Shown here: positions 8,267 to 15,818 of the stretch, one piece after another
Layout: each line of letters opens with the position of its first letter
How positions within the stretch are numbered: position 1 is the stretch's first letter
NCBI GenBank assembly: GCA_046160865.1
Contig: JBJXHG010000010.1
Coordinates: 1 to 29,507, forward strand
Source of the DNA: JBJXHG01 sp046160865
GTDB taxonomy: Bacteria > Planctomycetota > UBA1135 > GCA-002686595
Direction of reading: 5' to 3'
Length of the DNA: 29,507 nt
Notes under the pieces: model-generated
The model's input: only the letters and a program-made list of their open reading frames with translations
Told to the model about the DNA's origin: nothing
Databases searched by the model: none
Position numbers and translations under genes: made by a program

Positions 8267-8433
8267 CTAGCAGCCCGTTGTGAAAGTCATTCAGCCCAAA
8301 AGTAACCCGTTCGCGCCAGTCCGGCGTCGCTCGATCCTCGGCGAATCTCGACGATTCGCCTGCGGTCTCGCTCCTTGCTCTGACGCGAACGGGCTACTTT
8401 CGATCTCGAAGCACTTTCACCACGGACTGCTAG
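8267..8433. repeat. Family A interspersed long-palindrome repeat (complete copy)
   Basis: A 167-base element bounded by CTAG on both sides (8267-8270 and 8430-8433). The left arm begins CTAGCAGCCCGTTGTGAAAG. The reverse complement of the right arm begins CTAGCAGTCCGTGGTGAAAG. The arms stay similar for about 48 bases up to ACCCGTTCGCG / CGCGAACGGGC. In the centre, GGCGAATC - TCGAC - GATTCGCC forms a further perfect 8-bp stem. The whole element can fold into one long hairpin. A second partial copy is at 1-62. No coding frame of interest. It lies between prs and rplY and could act as a terminator or MITE-like mobile repeat. Confidence 0.85.
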
Positions 8434-8466
8434 TCGTGCGGGACCCACTCAACCAGGAAGAAAGCC

Positions 8467-9102
8467 ATGAGTCGCAATACGCAACTGCTGAAGACCGAGC
8501 TGCGTGAGAAGCTCGGCAGCCGCAACGCGCGCAAGCTGCGCGCGGGCGGACGCATTCCCGCGAGCCTCGACAAGGACGGCACGCATCCGCACGTCGACTT
8601 CCACATCGAGGAGCACGCGTTCCTCGCCGCGCGCCGCAAGCACGCGCACGTGTACGAGCTCGAGTTCGGTGGCCAGAAAGAGCACGTACTCGTGCAACGC
8701 TTGCAGTGGGACACGTTCGGCGAGTCGGTCATCCACATCGAGTTCCGCCGCGTGCGTCTCGACGTGAAGACCGAGGTCGACGTCGAGCTCGAGTTCCGCG
8801 GTCACCCGAAGGGTGCCTTGCTGAACCACCTCGTGACGCACGTCAAGATCCGCGCGATTCCGACGCAGATCCCGGACGAGATCGAAGTGCCCGTCGGTCA
8901 CCTGACCGTCGGCGGATCGATCTACGCGCGCGAGCTCGTGATGCCGGAAGGCGTCGAGCTCGCGTCGTCGCCGGATCTCAAGATCGCGGTGGCTGTGCTC
9001 GCGAAGGTCGAGGAAGTCGCTCCGACGCCCGCTGCGGCGACGGCCGAGCCGGTTGCGGCTGCGACTCCTGCGGCCGCGACGACTCCGCCGGCCAAGGGCT
9101 AG
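8467..9102 (+). CDS. rplY: Large subunit ribosomal protein bL25 (CTC family)
   Basis: A 211-residue 5S-rRNA-binding protein of the long, two-domain CTC type. The N-terminal L25 domain reads LREKLGSRNARKLRAGGRIP, with QRLQWDTFGESVIHIEF. The C-terminal beta domain carries VDVELEFRGHPKG, PDEIEVPV and LPEG-type wording (MPEGVEL). The tail after about residue 180 is Ala/Pro-rich low complexity. A clear ribosome site (AGGAAG) six bases before the ATG fixes the start. The stop codon TAG (9100-9102) lies within the CTAG end of a family B repeat, so the native C-terminus may have been changed by the repeat. rplY followed by pth is a common order; here a 509-base hairpin-rich block separates them. Confidence 0.94.
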   Translation: MSRNTQLLKTELREKLGSRNARKLRAGGRIPASLDKDGTHPHVDFHIEEHAFLAARRKHAHVYELEFGGQKEHVLVQRLQWDTFGESVIHIEFRRVRLDVKTEVDVELEFRGHPKGALLNHLVTHVKIRAIPTQIPDEIEVPVGHLTVGGSIYARELVMPEGVELASSPDLKIAVAVLAKVEEVAPTPAAATAEPVAAATPAAATTPPAKG

Positions 9103-9280
9103 CCCACATTGCTCACCACGCCCCGCTACGGTCGCGCCAACTCGGTCGGAGCGGCGTTGTCGGCTCGGAATCGATCCTCGCTGACCAGTTAGGTCAGCTT
9201 CGGTCGATTCCGAGCCAACGCCTTGCTCCGAACGCGCTGGCGCAACCTCGCGACGGTCGTGGTGAGAAATGCGGGCTGAG
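9099..9280. repeat. Family B interspersed long-palindrome repeat, copy 1
   Basis: Starts CTAGCCCACATTGCTCACCA at 9099. Its right end reads as the reverse complement of CTCAGCCCGCATTTCTCACC at 9280. Internally GGCTCGGAATCGA pairs with TCGATTCCGAGCC, and GCTGACC - AGTTA - GGTCAGC closes the tip, so nearly the whole element is palindromic. Copy 2 lies at 28500-28688 in the opposite orientation, with long shared stretches such as GGTCGGAGCGGCG, TCGGAATCGATCCTCG and GCAAGGCGTTG. Function unknown. The rplY stop codon is inside it. Confidence 0.85.
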
Positions 9281-9342
9281 CGTCCGTCTCGATACCGCGC
9301 GTGCGTCGCCGCGAGCAGCTTGCTCCGCGGCGATGCACCACG

Positions 9343-9502
9343 CGTGTCGCGGCTCAGAACTTCGCTCTCACCAAGGTCGATCTCACCGCCGCTGTCGGCG
9401 TTGCTCGGGCTCGGAAACCTCTCCAGGTTGCCTGCGCCCTCGCGCCTGGCCAGCAACGACGATCCCGACCTTGGTGCTGGCGAACTTCTGAGTCGCGACA
9501 CT
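9343..9502. repeat. Third long inverted repeat between rplY and pth
   Basis: Arms of about 43 bases: GTGTCGCGGCTCAGAACTTC near 9345 and, on the other strand, GTGTCGCGACTCAGAAGTTC near 9502. Both continue to CACCAAGGTCG. A small AACCT - CTCC - AGGTT hairpin sits inside. A CTAG lies at 9501-9504. No second copy is seen in this window, so it may be a further repeat family or a structured leader region. Confidence 0.75.
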
Positions 9503-9511
9503 AGAATGCTC

Positions 9512-9534
9512 GCCCCCCGCACTCGGCGGGGGGC
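9512..9534 (+). terminator. GC-rich hairpin before pth
   Basis: GCCCCCCGC (9512-9520), loop ACTCG, GCGGGGGGC (9526-9534) make a perfect 9-bp stem. It is followed by ATCCATTT with only a short T run, so it may be a weak or factor-dependent terminator for rplY, or part of the pth leader. The rest of 9281-9342 and 9535-9611 shows nothing recognisable except the pth ribosome site. Confidence 0.4.
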
Positions 9535-9611
9535 ATCCATTTCGAGCTTCTCCCGAGGTCGACCGAGCGTCGTCCTCGACTGGTCGCCTCGGAATCCATG
9601 GAGGTCGTGCG

Positions 9612-10211
9612 GTGTCCAAACTCGTCGTCGGGCTCGGCAATCCGGGGCCGGAATACGAATGGACGCGCCACAACGTGGGGTTCCACGTCGTCGAGCGAAT
9701 CGCCGCTCTCCAGGGTGTGCTCTTTCAGCCTGCTTCGGCGCTCGCGGATCACGCGGGTCTTCGCAGCTTCTCTTGGGTGCACGCGCAGGGCGCGTGGCTC
9801 GTGAAGCCGGAGGCCTTCATGAACCGCTCCGGCGCCGTGGTCGCCCAGATCGCCGCCACGATCGGCTGCGCTCCCGAAGAGATCCTCGTCGTCTACGACG
9901 ACTTCGATCTGCCGCTCGGGAAGTTGCGCATCCGCACGCACGGAGGTCCGGGTACCCACAACGGCATGCGCTCCATCGTGACTGCTCTCGCGACCGAACG
10001 CTTCCCGCGCCTGCGGGTGGGCATCGGAGCCGCGGGGACCGACGCGGCGCGCCATGTCCTGGAGCCCTTCACGCGCGAGGAACGAGTCCTGATCGAGGTG
10101 TCGGTGGCGGAAGCCGCCGACGCGGTGATCGACTGGCTCGCGAGCGGAGATCTCCCGGGTTGCATGACGCGGTTCCACAGCCGCTGGAACCAAGGACGCG
10201 AGGGTGGCTGA
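9612..10211 (+). CDS. pth: Peptidyl-tRNA hydrolase
   Basis: A 199-residue cytosolic enzyme that releases peptides from prematurely dropped peptidyl-tRNA. The family core is complete: VVGLGNPGPEYEWTRHNVGF with Asn10 and catalytic His20, KPEAFMNRSG with Asn71, YDDFDLPLGKLR with Asp96, and GGPGTHNGMRSI. Length is typical. The start is GTG 9612, fixed by GGAGG seven bases upstream. The gene heads a run with rpsF, rpsR and rplI. Its end overlaps an upstream in-frame GTG of rpsF, though rpsF more likely starts later. Confidence 0.96.
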   Translation: MSKLVVGLGNPGPEYEWTRHNVGFHVVERIAALQGVLFQPASALADHAGLRSFSWVHAQGAWLVKPEAFMNRSGAVVAQIAATIGCAPEEILVVYDDFDLPLGKLRIRTHGGPGTHNGMRSIVTALATERFPRLRVGIGAAGTDAARHVLEPFTREERVLIEVSVAEAADAVIDWLASGDLPGCMTRFHSRWNQGREGG

Positions 10212-10240
10212 GCCGCTCTCCGCCCGCATCCACTTTCCCA

Positions 10241-10245
10241 AGGAG
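10241..10245 (+). promoter_or_regulatory. Ribosome binding site that decides the rpsF start (TTG)
   Basis: AGGAG at 10241-10245 is six bases before TTG at 10252. Starting there gives MKRLYEGMFLLD, the usual beginning of bS6. The farther in-frame GTG at 10204 would add 16 residues not expected in the family and has no ribosome site. Confidence 0.75.
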
Positions 10246-10251
10246 AAGAAG

Positions 10252-10773
10252 TTGAAACGTCTGTACGAAGGTATGTTCCTCCTCGACAACCAGGTGGTGC
10301 GGGAGGATTGGAAGAAGGCCAAAGCGATCGTCACCGACTTGCTGGCCAAGCACGGCGCGACGGTCGCGACTGCGCGCCGCTGGGATGAGCGCAAGCTCGC
10401 GTACCCGGTCGGAGTGCGCAAGCGCGCGACGTACTTGCTCGCGTACTTCGAGATGGGCAACGCGCACATCGCCGAGATGCGTCGCGACCTCGAGCTCAGC
10501 GAGAACGTGCTGCGCTACTTGATTCTGAAGGCGGAGCAGGTCCCGCAGACCGAGCTCGAGCTCGCGCAAGCCGAGCTTGCGACCGACTTCAGCGTTCCGC
10601 CGCCGCCGTCCGACGACGCGGTCGACGCGCCGATGGGCCGCCGTCGCGAGGACGGCAGCTTCGAAGGCGGCGATGGTGAGATGATGGATCCCGATGCCGA
10701 GGGCGACGATCGCCGCCGCGGCCGCCGCCACGAAGAAGAGCAACCCGTTTCCGCCGTGGAGGACGTCCTGTGA
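10252..10773 (+). CDS. rpsF: Small subunit ribosomal protein bS6
   Basis: A 173-residue protein of the 30S platform that pairs with bS18. The bS6 domain spans about residues 1-100, with LYEGMFLLDNQ, DLLAKHGATVATARRWDERKL and the YLLAYFEM strand. The remaining 70 residues are a Pro-, Asp/Glu- and Arg-rich tail, much longer than in E. coli bS6 and probably disordered. TTG is chosen as start because of AGGAG spacing and homology of the N-terminus. The stop overlaps the GTG of rpsR by four bases (GTGA), implying coupled translation of the two partner proteins. No ssb or priB gene lies between them, unlike in many bacteria. Confidence 0.92.
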   Translation: MKRLYEGMFLLDNQVVREDWKKAKAIVTDLLAKHGATVATARRWDERKLAYPVGVRKRATYLLAYFEMGNAHIAEMRRDLELSENVLRYLILKAEQVPQTELELAQAELATDFSVPPPPSDDAVDAPMGRRREDGSFEGGDGEMMDPDAEGDDRRRGRRHEEEQPVSAVEDVL

Positions 10774-10991
10774 GCCACTCGCGCCGACCCCCGCCGCCGC
10801 CGATCACCGGCAAGAACTGCGACGACCCCGCGCTCGACTACAAGGACGTCGCCAATCTGCGGCGCTTCCTGACCGCGCACGGACAGCTGCTCTCGCGCAA
10901 GCGCACCGGCTACTGCGCGCAGTGCCAAAAGCAGCTCAAGGCCGCCGTCAAACGCGCGCGACACCTCGCGCTCCTGCCCTACGTCGCGTGA
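10770..10991 (+). CDS. rpsR: Small subunit ribosomal protein bS18
   Basis: A 73-residue 30S protein. The family core is present: LDYKDVANLRRFLTAHGQLL, followed by KRTGYCAQCQKQL and VKRARHLALLPYV. It has three cysteines, Cys17 in NCDD and a CAQC pair, where many bS18 proteins have CAKHQR. This could be a decayed or variant zinc site, but a full four-ligand set is not obvious. The N-terminus carries five consecutive prolines. Start is GTG overlapping the rpsF stop. Secure identity. Confidence 0.94.
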   Translation: MSHSRRPPPPPITGKNCDDPALDYKDVANLRRFLTAHGQLLSRKRTGYCAQCQKQLKAAVKRARHLALLPYVA

Positions 10992-11010
10992 GCCCCTCGA
11001 GGATCAAACC

Positions 11011-11472
11011 ATGAAGAACGTCGAAGTGCTCCTGCGCGAGAACCTCAAGGACCTGGGCCGTTGCGGCGACGTCGTGAGGGTGTCGCCGGGCTACGCCCGC
11101 AACTTTCTCTTGCCGCGTCGTATCGCCGTCGAGGCGAACGACGACAACAAGCGTGCGATGGCGCGCCGGCGCGTGAAGCTCGACGCGGAAGAGGCCGTGC
11201 GCACCGCCGAGATCGACGCGCGCGTCGCCGCGCTCGGCACGATCGAGGTGAAGACGACGGGCAAGGCCGACGAGACCGGACACCTGTACGGCTCGGTCAA
11301 CGCTGCGCGCGTGGTCGAGTTGCTCAAGGCTGCCGGTCACGCCTTCGAGGAGCGCGCTGTGCGCCTCGAAGCACCGGTCAAGACCGTCGGCACGCACGCG
11401 ATCAAGCTGCACGTGCACGGCGACCGCTACGCCGAGATCAAGCTCGTCGTGGACGCGGAAGCGGCTACCTGA
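11011..11472 (+). CDS. rplI: Large subunit ribosomal protein bL9
   Basis: A 153-residue protein with the two-lobed bL9 layout. The N-domain MKNVEVLLRENLKDLGRCGD leads to VSPGYARNFLLPR; a long connecting helix (about 45-75) joins a C-domain containing LYGSV and TVGTHAIKLHVHGDRYAEIKL. A GAGG ribosome site lies upstream and the start ATG is unambiguous. It follows rpsR by 19 bases and is followed by two strong hairpins that probably end the ribosomal protein transcript. Confidence 0.96.
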   Translation: MKNVEVLLRENLKDLGRCGDVVRVSPGYARNFLLPRRIAVEANDDNKRAMARRRVKLDAEEAVRTAEIDARVAALGTIEVKTTGKADETGHLYGSVNAARVVELLKAAGHAFEERAVRLEAPVKTVGTHAIKLHVHGDRYAEIKLVVDAEAAT

Positions 11473-11501
11473 GCTCAGGCTGCGCTCGGCGCAGCCTGAG
11501 C
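11473..11501 (+). terminator. Strong hairpin directly after rplI
   Basis: GCTCAGGCTGCGC (11473-11485), loop TCG, GCGCAGCCTGAGC (11489-11501) form a perfect 13-bp stem beginning right after the rplI stop. No immediate T-tract follows (GAATGAATCGG), so it may work with the next hairpin or protect the mRNA 3-prime end. Confidence 0.7.
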
Positions 11502-11519
11502 GAATGAATCGGTATTTCT

Positions 11520-11550
11520 GCGGCCCGCGCTCAGCGCGGGCCGCTTCGTT
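11520..11550 (+). terminator. Rho-independent-like terminator between rplI and dnaB
   Basis: GCGGCCCGCGC (11520-11530), loop TCA, GCGCGGGCCGC (11534-11544) form a perfect 11-bp stem followed by TTCGTT. Together with the preceding hairpin it likely terminates the pth-rpsF-rpsR-rplI transcript, leaving dnaB with its own promoter or read-through. Confidence 0.7.
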
Positions 11551-11674
11551 CTCGTGGGCGCTGATCGCCATCCGACGTCGCCGTCGCTCGCGGCGGTGAG
11601 CGCCCCGTAAGTCCTCACGACGCGTGCGCGTCGCCTTTCCGCTGCTGCGCAAGCCCGCTATCCTCCCGCGCGGC

Positions 11675-13051
11675 ATGCAGGGCGAAGAGAACACGGGCCG
11701 CGGCGCGCCGCACAACCTCGACGCGGAGCGCGGCCTGCTCGGCGCGCTGTTGCTCGAGCCCGACCGCGTCGCCGAGCTCGCCGAGGCCGTCGAGCCGACG
11801 GACTTCTATCACGCGCGCCACGCGGGCATCTTCGAGAGTCTGGTCGCGCTCGCGGAGCGCAATGCCCCGATCGACTTCGTGAGCCTCGGCGAAGCGCTCG
11901 CGGCCGCGGGCAAGTTCCACGAGGTCGGTGGGCGCGCGTACTTGGTCGAGCTCGCGAACTGCGTCACGACCTCGGCGCACCTGAAGCACCACGCACGCAT
12001 CGTGTCGGAGACGGCGCTCCTGCGGCGCTTGATCGGCGAGGCGACGTCGATCGTGCAAGAGGCGTTCGAGACGCGCGCCGACGGCGAGAGCGTGCAGAAG
12101 CTCCTCGATGACGCCGAGCACAAGATCTTCCAGATCGGCGCGCGCAACAACACCGGCACGAGCATCCCGATGTCGCGCGCGGTCGAGGAGACCTTCCGTC
12201 GCATCGATTCGGCGTCGCACCGCAGCGGCCTGACCGGCTTGCCGAGCGGCTTCTTCGACCTCGACGACATGCTGTGCGGCTTCAACGGCGGCGATCTCGT
12301 CGTCGTCGCCGCGCGTCCGTCGATGGGGAAGACCGCGCTCGTGCTCAACGTGATCGACTACGCGGCGACGCATCCGCCGGAGCACCTGACGAAGGCTCCG
12401 GTCGTGCTCTTCTTCAGCCTCGAGATGGGACAGCAATCGATCGTGCGCCGCATGCTCTGCTCGCGTGCACCGGTCGACGCGCACAAGCTGCGCACCGGCA
12501 AGATCCCGAACGAGGACTACGCGAAGCTCGCGCGCGCCGCGGGCGAGCTCGCGGGCACGAGCATCTTCGTCGACGATTCGCCGGGTCTGTCGGTCATGGC
12601 GCTGCGCAGCCGCGCGCGAAGGCTCAAGCAGCAGCAGGGGCTCGACATGGTCGTCGTCGATTACCTGCAGCTGATGTCGCATCCGAAGTCGGAGAGCCGC
12701 CAGCAGGAGATCAGCCACATCTCGCGCTCCTTGAAGGAGATCGCGCGCGAGCTCGAGGTGCCCGTGATCGCGCTCTCGCAGCTCTCGCGCGCCGTCGAGT
12801 CGCGCGACGACAAGCGGCCGCAGCTCTCCGACCTGCGCGAGTCGGGCTCGATCGAGCAGGACGCCGATGTGGTGCTGCTCTTGTACCGGCCGGAGTACTA
12901 CAACCCGACCGACGAGAATCGCGGCTTGGCGGAACTGATCGTGGCGAAGCAGCGCAACGGCCCGACCGGCACGGTGAAGCTCGCCTTCTTCGGATCGACC
13001 ATGCGCTTCGAGAACCGCGCGCCCAGCATGGATGAGCCTTTCCACTCCTAG
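11675..13051 (+). CDS. dnaB: Replicative DNA helicase DnaB
   Basis: A 458-residue hexameric helicase that unwinds DNA at the replication fork. The N-terminal primase-interacting domain begins PHNLDAERGLLGALLLEPD. The RecA-like domain shows LTGLPSGFFDLDDML, Walker A ARPSMGKTALVLN with Lys219, FSLEMGQQS, Walker B MVVVDYLQLM, the ALSQLSRAVE segment, and the DLRESGSIEQDADVV loop. Length is typical and no intein is present. Start ATG 11675 gives the expected short lead; GTG 11624 would add 17 residues. Neither has a clear ribosome site, so the start is uncertain. The rplI-dnaB order is widespread in bacteria. Confidence 0.95.
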   Translation: MQGEENTGRGAPHNLDAERGLLGALLLEPDRVAELAEAVEPTDFYHARHAGIFESLVALAERNAPIDFVSLGEALAAAGKFHEVGGRAYLVELANCVTTSAHLKHHARIVSETALLRRLIGEATSIVQEAFETRADGESVQKLLDDAEHKIFQIGARNNTGTSIPMSRAVEETFRRIDSASHRSGLTGLPSGFFDLDDMLCGFNGGDLVVVAARPSMGKTALVLNVIDYAATHPPEHLTKAPVVLFFSLEMGQQSIVRRMLCSRAPVDAHKLRTGKIPNEDYAKLARAAGELAGTSIFVDDSPGLSVMALRSRARRLKQQQGLDMVVVDYLQLMSHPKSESRQQEISHISRSLKEIARELEVPVIALSQLSRAVESRDDKRPQLSDLRESGSIEQDADVVLLLYRPEYYNPTDENRGLAELIVAKQRNGPTGTVKLAFFGSTMRFENRAPSMDEPFHS

Positions 13052-13157
13052 GCGCAGCGCGCGGATGCGCTGCGGCACCGGGCTCGCCGCGCCCTGCTCG
13101 GCGAGGCGCAGCGCGCGGATGCGCTGCGGCGTTGGGCTCGTCGCGCGTTGCTCGGCG
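13050..13157. repeat. Two tandem 54-base units between dnaB and bamA
   Basis: Units 13050-13103 and 13104-13157 differ at about six positions. Each begins AGGCGCAGCGCGCGGATGCG and holds an internal stem CGCAGCGC / GCGCTGCG. The first unit overlaps the dnaB stop codon. A related GGCGCAGCGCGCTGCGCC perfect palindrome occurs at 13231-13248 inside the bamA signal-peptide codons. The hairpins could end the dnaB transcript. Confidence 0.7.
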
Positions 13158-13226
13158 ACCACGGAGGTCGCCTGCGCCCGCGCTCCGTCGCCCGCCTTGC
13201 ATCGCGATCGCGCGCTGCGCCTACGG

Positions 13227-15818
13227 ATGCGGCGCAGCGCGCTGCGCCTCGTGCTGTCGCTCTTCGCGGTCTTCGCGCTCGTGGCGACGGTGAGCGCGCA
13301 AGAGCCGCCGGCTCCCGCCGAGCCGCAGAAGCCGCAGCCGATCGTGATCGCGATCGAGGTCGACGGCGAGCGGCGTTACACCGAGCAGCAGCTCGTCGAC
13401 GCGCTCGGCCAGCGCGTCGGGGCGCCGCTCGACACCGACGTCGTCTCGCGCGGCTTGAAGACGCTCTGGCAAGCGTTCCACGTGCGCGTCGATCGCGTGC
13501 AGGTGCAAGAAGTGTCGGGTGGAGTCGAGTTGCGCATGAGCGTCGACGAGATGCCGGTCGACCTCGAGCCGCGCTTCGTCGGTAACGCAGAAGTCGACAC
13601 GGATACGCTGCGCAAGTGGGCGGTCTTGACCGACAAGAGCGAGCTCTACCTCTATCAGGCAGCGCGCGTCCGGCAGCGCTTGCTCGAGGGCTACCACCGC
13701 GACGGCTACTACTTCGCGGAAGTGCAGGAAGTCGTGCGCGAGCCGGGGCTCGGCCCGAACGGCGAGACGATTTCGCCCGACGTGATCTTCGAGATCCGCG
13801 AAGGTCCGCAAGTGCGCGTGAAAGAAGTCGTGCTGCACGGCGGCGATTCGATGCCGGAGACCGGCATGTGGTTCTGGAAGGGCGGCTTGAAGAAGCTCGC
13901 CGGCGTCGAGCTCGACGGACCGTGGCTCTTCAATTGGTGGGGCTCGAAGTTCGTCGAGGACGAGCTGCAGGCGGACTTGCTCGCGATGCGGCAGGTCTAC
14001 CGCGACCGCGGCTACCTCGACGCAGTCGTCGAGATCGATCGCCTGCGCTTCAGTGCCGACCGCGGCAAGGTGACCGTTCACGTCGTCATCGACGAGGGCG
14101 TGCGCTACCGCGTGTCGAGCTTGTCCATCGCCGGCGTGCGCCGCACGTGGGACGCGAAAGCGCGGCTGTGGGCGGAAGAGCCGACCGAGCTCTTGTTCCC
14201 CGAAGCCGACCTGCGCGCGCAGCTGAAGCTGAAGGTGGGCGGCTACTACGAGATCGCCACGCAAAAGCAGGACGAGGCCGCGCTCAAGCGCTACTTCGGC
14301 GAGCGCGGCTACATCTCGCATCTTTCGCTCGCGGGCCGCGAGTCGTGGGAGTTCCTCGAGCCGGAGCTCGTGTTCGACACCGAGAAGCGCGAGGTCGCGG
14401 TGGCCTACCGCATGGATCAGGGACGCAAGCGCTTCATTCGCGACGTGCTCTTCCAGGGCGGACAGCACACGCGCGACCGCGTGCTGCGACGCGAAGTCGG
14501 GATGCTGCCCGGCCAGCAAGCGGACCTGAACGAGATCAACAAGTCGCTCTCGCGCCTGTACTCGACGAACTACTTCCTCGACGAGTTCACGCCGCAGGAC
14601 CACCGCGATCCGACGTATCGATTCATCCCGACCGACGATCCGGACTGGGTGGATCTCGAGTACGTCGTCGAAGAAGGGCGCGTCGTCAATTTCAACATCC
14701 AGGGCGGCGTCGACTCGAACACCGGCCTGTTCGGACGCTTGTCGCTGTCGATGCGCAACTTCGACATCGCGAACCCGCCCGACAGCTTGTGGAGCACGTT
14801 CGGCGACATCTACGACAAGGAAGCGTTCCACGGTGCGGGTCAGCGCCTCGACCTCGAGCTGTCACCCGGCACGCAGATCAACTCGTACCGCATCCACTTC
14901 CAAGAACCCGATCTGTTCCGCTCGCACTTCAATCCCTACAGCCTCGACTTCGATCTCCTGCGCCGTCGCCGCAGCGACGCGGACTTCTACACCGAAGAGC
15001 GCGAGGACCGGCGCATCCGCCTCGGCCGCTCGTTCGGCCGCGAGCTGTGGCTGGGCGTCGGCTACACGAACGCCGATCTCGAGATCTACGACATCGAGGC
15101 GCCGCTCACGGGGATCAATCAGCCCGACAGCACGACCGTTCCGCCGCAGATCTTCGAGCAGGAAGGCCACTCGGAGCTGATCGGCATCACGTTCGACGTG
15201 CGCTATGCGCAAGTCGACAACACGCTGAACACGCGCGACGGCTACCTCTTCAACTGGCGCAACGCCGCGTACGGCGGAGTCGTCGGCGGCGACTACCAGT
15301 TCGTGAAGAGCGAGCTCAGCTACGACCGCTATCTGCCCGTCGGCTTCGAGGAGAGCGAAGTGCGCCCCGGCTTCCGTTTCTCGCTCGGCCTCGGAATCGC
15401 CGATGGGTTCGGCGACTCGAGCGAAACGCCGTACACCGAGCGCTTCTTCCTCGGCGGCCGGCGCACGCTGCGCGGCTTCGAGTACCGCGGCGTCGGCCCG
15501 AACTACTTCGACGAGCCGCTCGGCGGCGAGACGTCGTTCAACGGCACGGTCGAGTACCGCATCCCGCTGTACTCCGTCGTGCAGCCGGGTACGTACAAGC
15601 GCGTCGAGATGTTCTACGCGACGCTCTTCAGCGACGTCGGCGCGCTCGACCTCGACCCGTACCACCTCGATCCGGACGAGTTGCGCGCCTCGGTCGGCTT
15701 CGGCTTCGGCATGGTGCAGCCGTTCCCGCTGATCCTGAACTTCGGTTTCCCGGTGCGCTCGGGCGACGGCGACCGCGAAGAGACCTTCTCGTTCAGCATC
15801 GCGAACATCTGGTTCTGA
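13227..15818 (+). CDS. bamA: Omp85/BamA-type outer membrane assembly protein
   Basis: An 863-residue protein that would insert beta-barrel proteins into the outer membrane. A signal peptide (MRRSALRLVLSLFAVFALVA, cut after about VSA-Q) is followed by a Pro/Glu linker. Several POTRA domains follow over about residues 30-490, for example IVIAIEVDGERRYTEQQLVD and YRDRGYLDAVVEID. A C-terminal barrel starts near VVNFNIQGGVDSNTGLFG. The barrel has the conserved loop-6 motif LRGFEYRGVGP and ends in aromatic Phe (FSFSIANIWF), as outer-membrane proteins do. The start is set at the signal peptide; an upstream in-frame extension of 65 residues runs through the tandem repeats and looks non-coding. No Skp or BamD gene is adjacent. 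Confidence 0.9.
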   Translation: MRRSALRLVLSLFAVFALVATVSAQEPPAPAEPQKPQPIVIAIEVDGERRYTEQQLVDALGQRVGAPLDTDVVSRGLKTLWQAFHVRVDRVQVQEVSGGVELRMSVDEMPVDLEPRFVGNAEVDTDTLRKWAVLTDKSELYLYQAARVRQRLLEGYHRDGYYFAEVQEVVREPGLGPNGETISPDVIFEIREGPQVRVKEVVLHGGDSMPETGMWFWKGGLKKLAGVELDGPWLFNWWGSKFVEDELQADLLAMRQVYRDRGYLDAVVEIDRLRFSADRGKVTVHVVIDEGVRYRVSSLSIAGVRRTWDAKARLWAEEPTELLFPEADLRAQLKLKVGGYYEIATQKQDEAALKRYFGERGYISHLSLAGRESWEFLEPELVFDTEKREVAVAYRMDQGRKRFIRDVLFQGGQHTRDRVLRREVGMLPGQQADLNEINKSLSRLYSTNYFLDEFTPQDHRDPTYRFIPTDDPDWVDLEYVVEEGRVVNFNIQGGVDSNTGLFGRLSLSMRNFDIANPPDSLWSTFGDIYDKEAFHGAGQRLDLELSPGTQINSYRIHFQEPDLFRSHFNPYSLDFDLLRRRRSDADFYTEEREDRRIRLGRSFGRELWLGVGYTNADLEIYDIEAPLTGINQPDSTTVPPQIFEQEGHSELIGITFDVRYAQVDNTLNTRDGYLFNWRNAAYGGVVGGDYQFVKSELSYDRYLPVGFEESEVRPGFRFSLGLGIADGFGDSSETPYTERFFLGGRRTLRGFEYRGVGPNYFDEPLGGETSFNGTVEYRIPLYSVVQPGTYKRVEMFYATLFSDVGALDLDPYHLDPDELRASVGFGFGMVQPFPLILNFGFPVRSGDGDREETFSFSIANIWF

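Noticed and set aside
10204..10251. GTG 10204 as rpsF start
   Set aside because: It adds 16 non-family residues and lacks a ribosome site, whereas TTG 10252 has AGGAG at ideal spacing and the normal bS6 beginning.
13050..13157. Tandem units as a CRISPR array
   Set aside because: Only two adjoining units with no spacers and no cas genes; they are imperfect hairpin repeats.
13032..13226. N-terminal extension of 65 residues on BamA
   Set aside because: It is Arg/Cys-rich translation of tandem DNA repeats and precedes a complete signal peptide, so it is unlikely to be translated.
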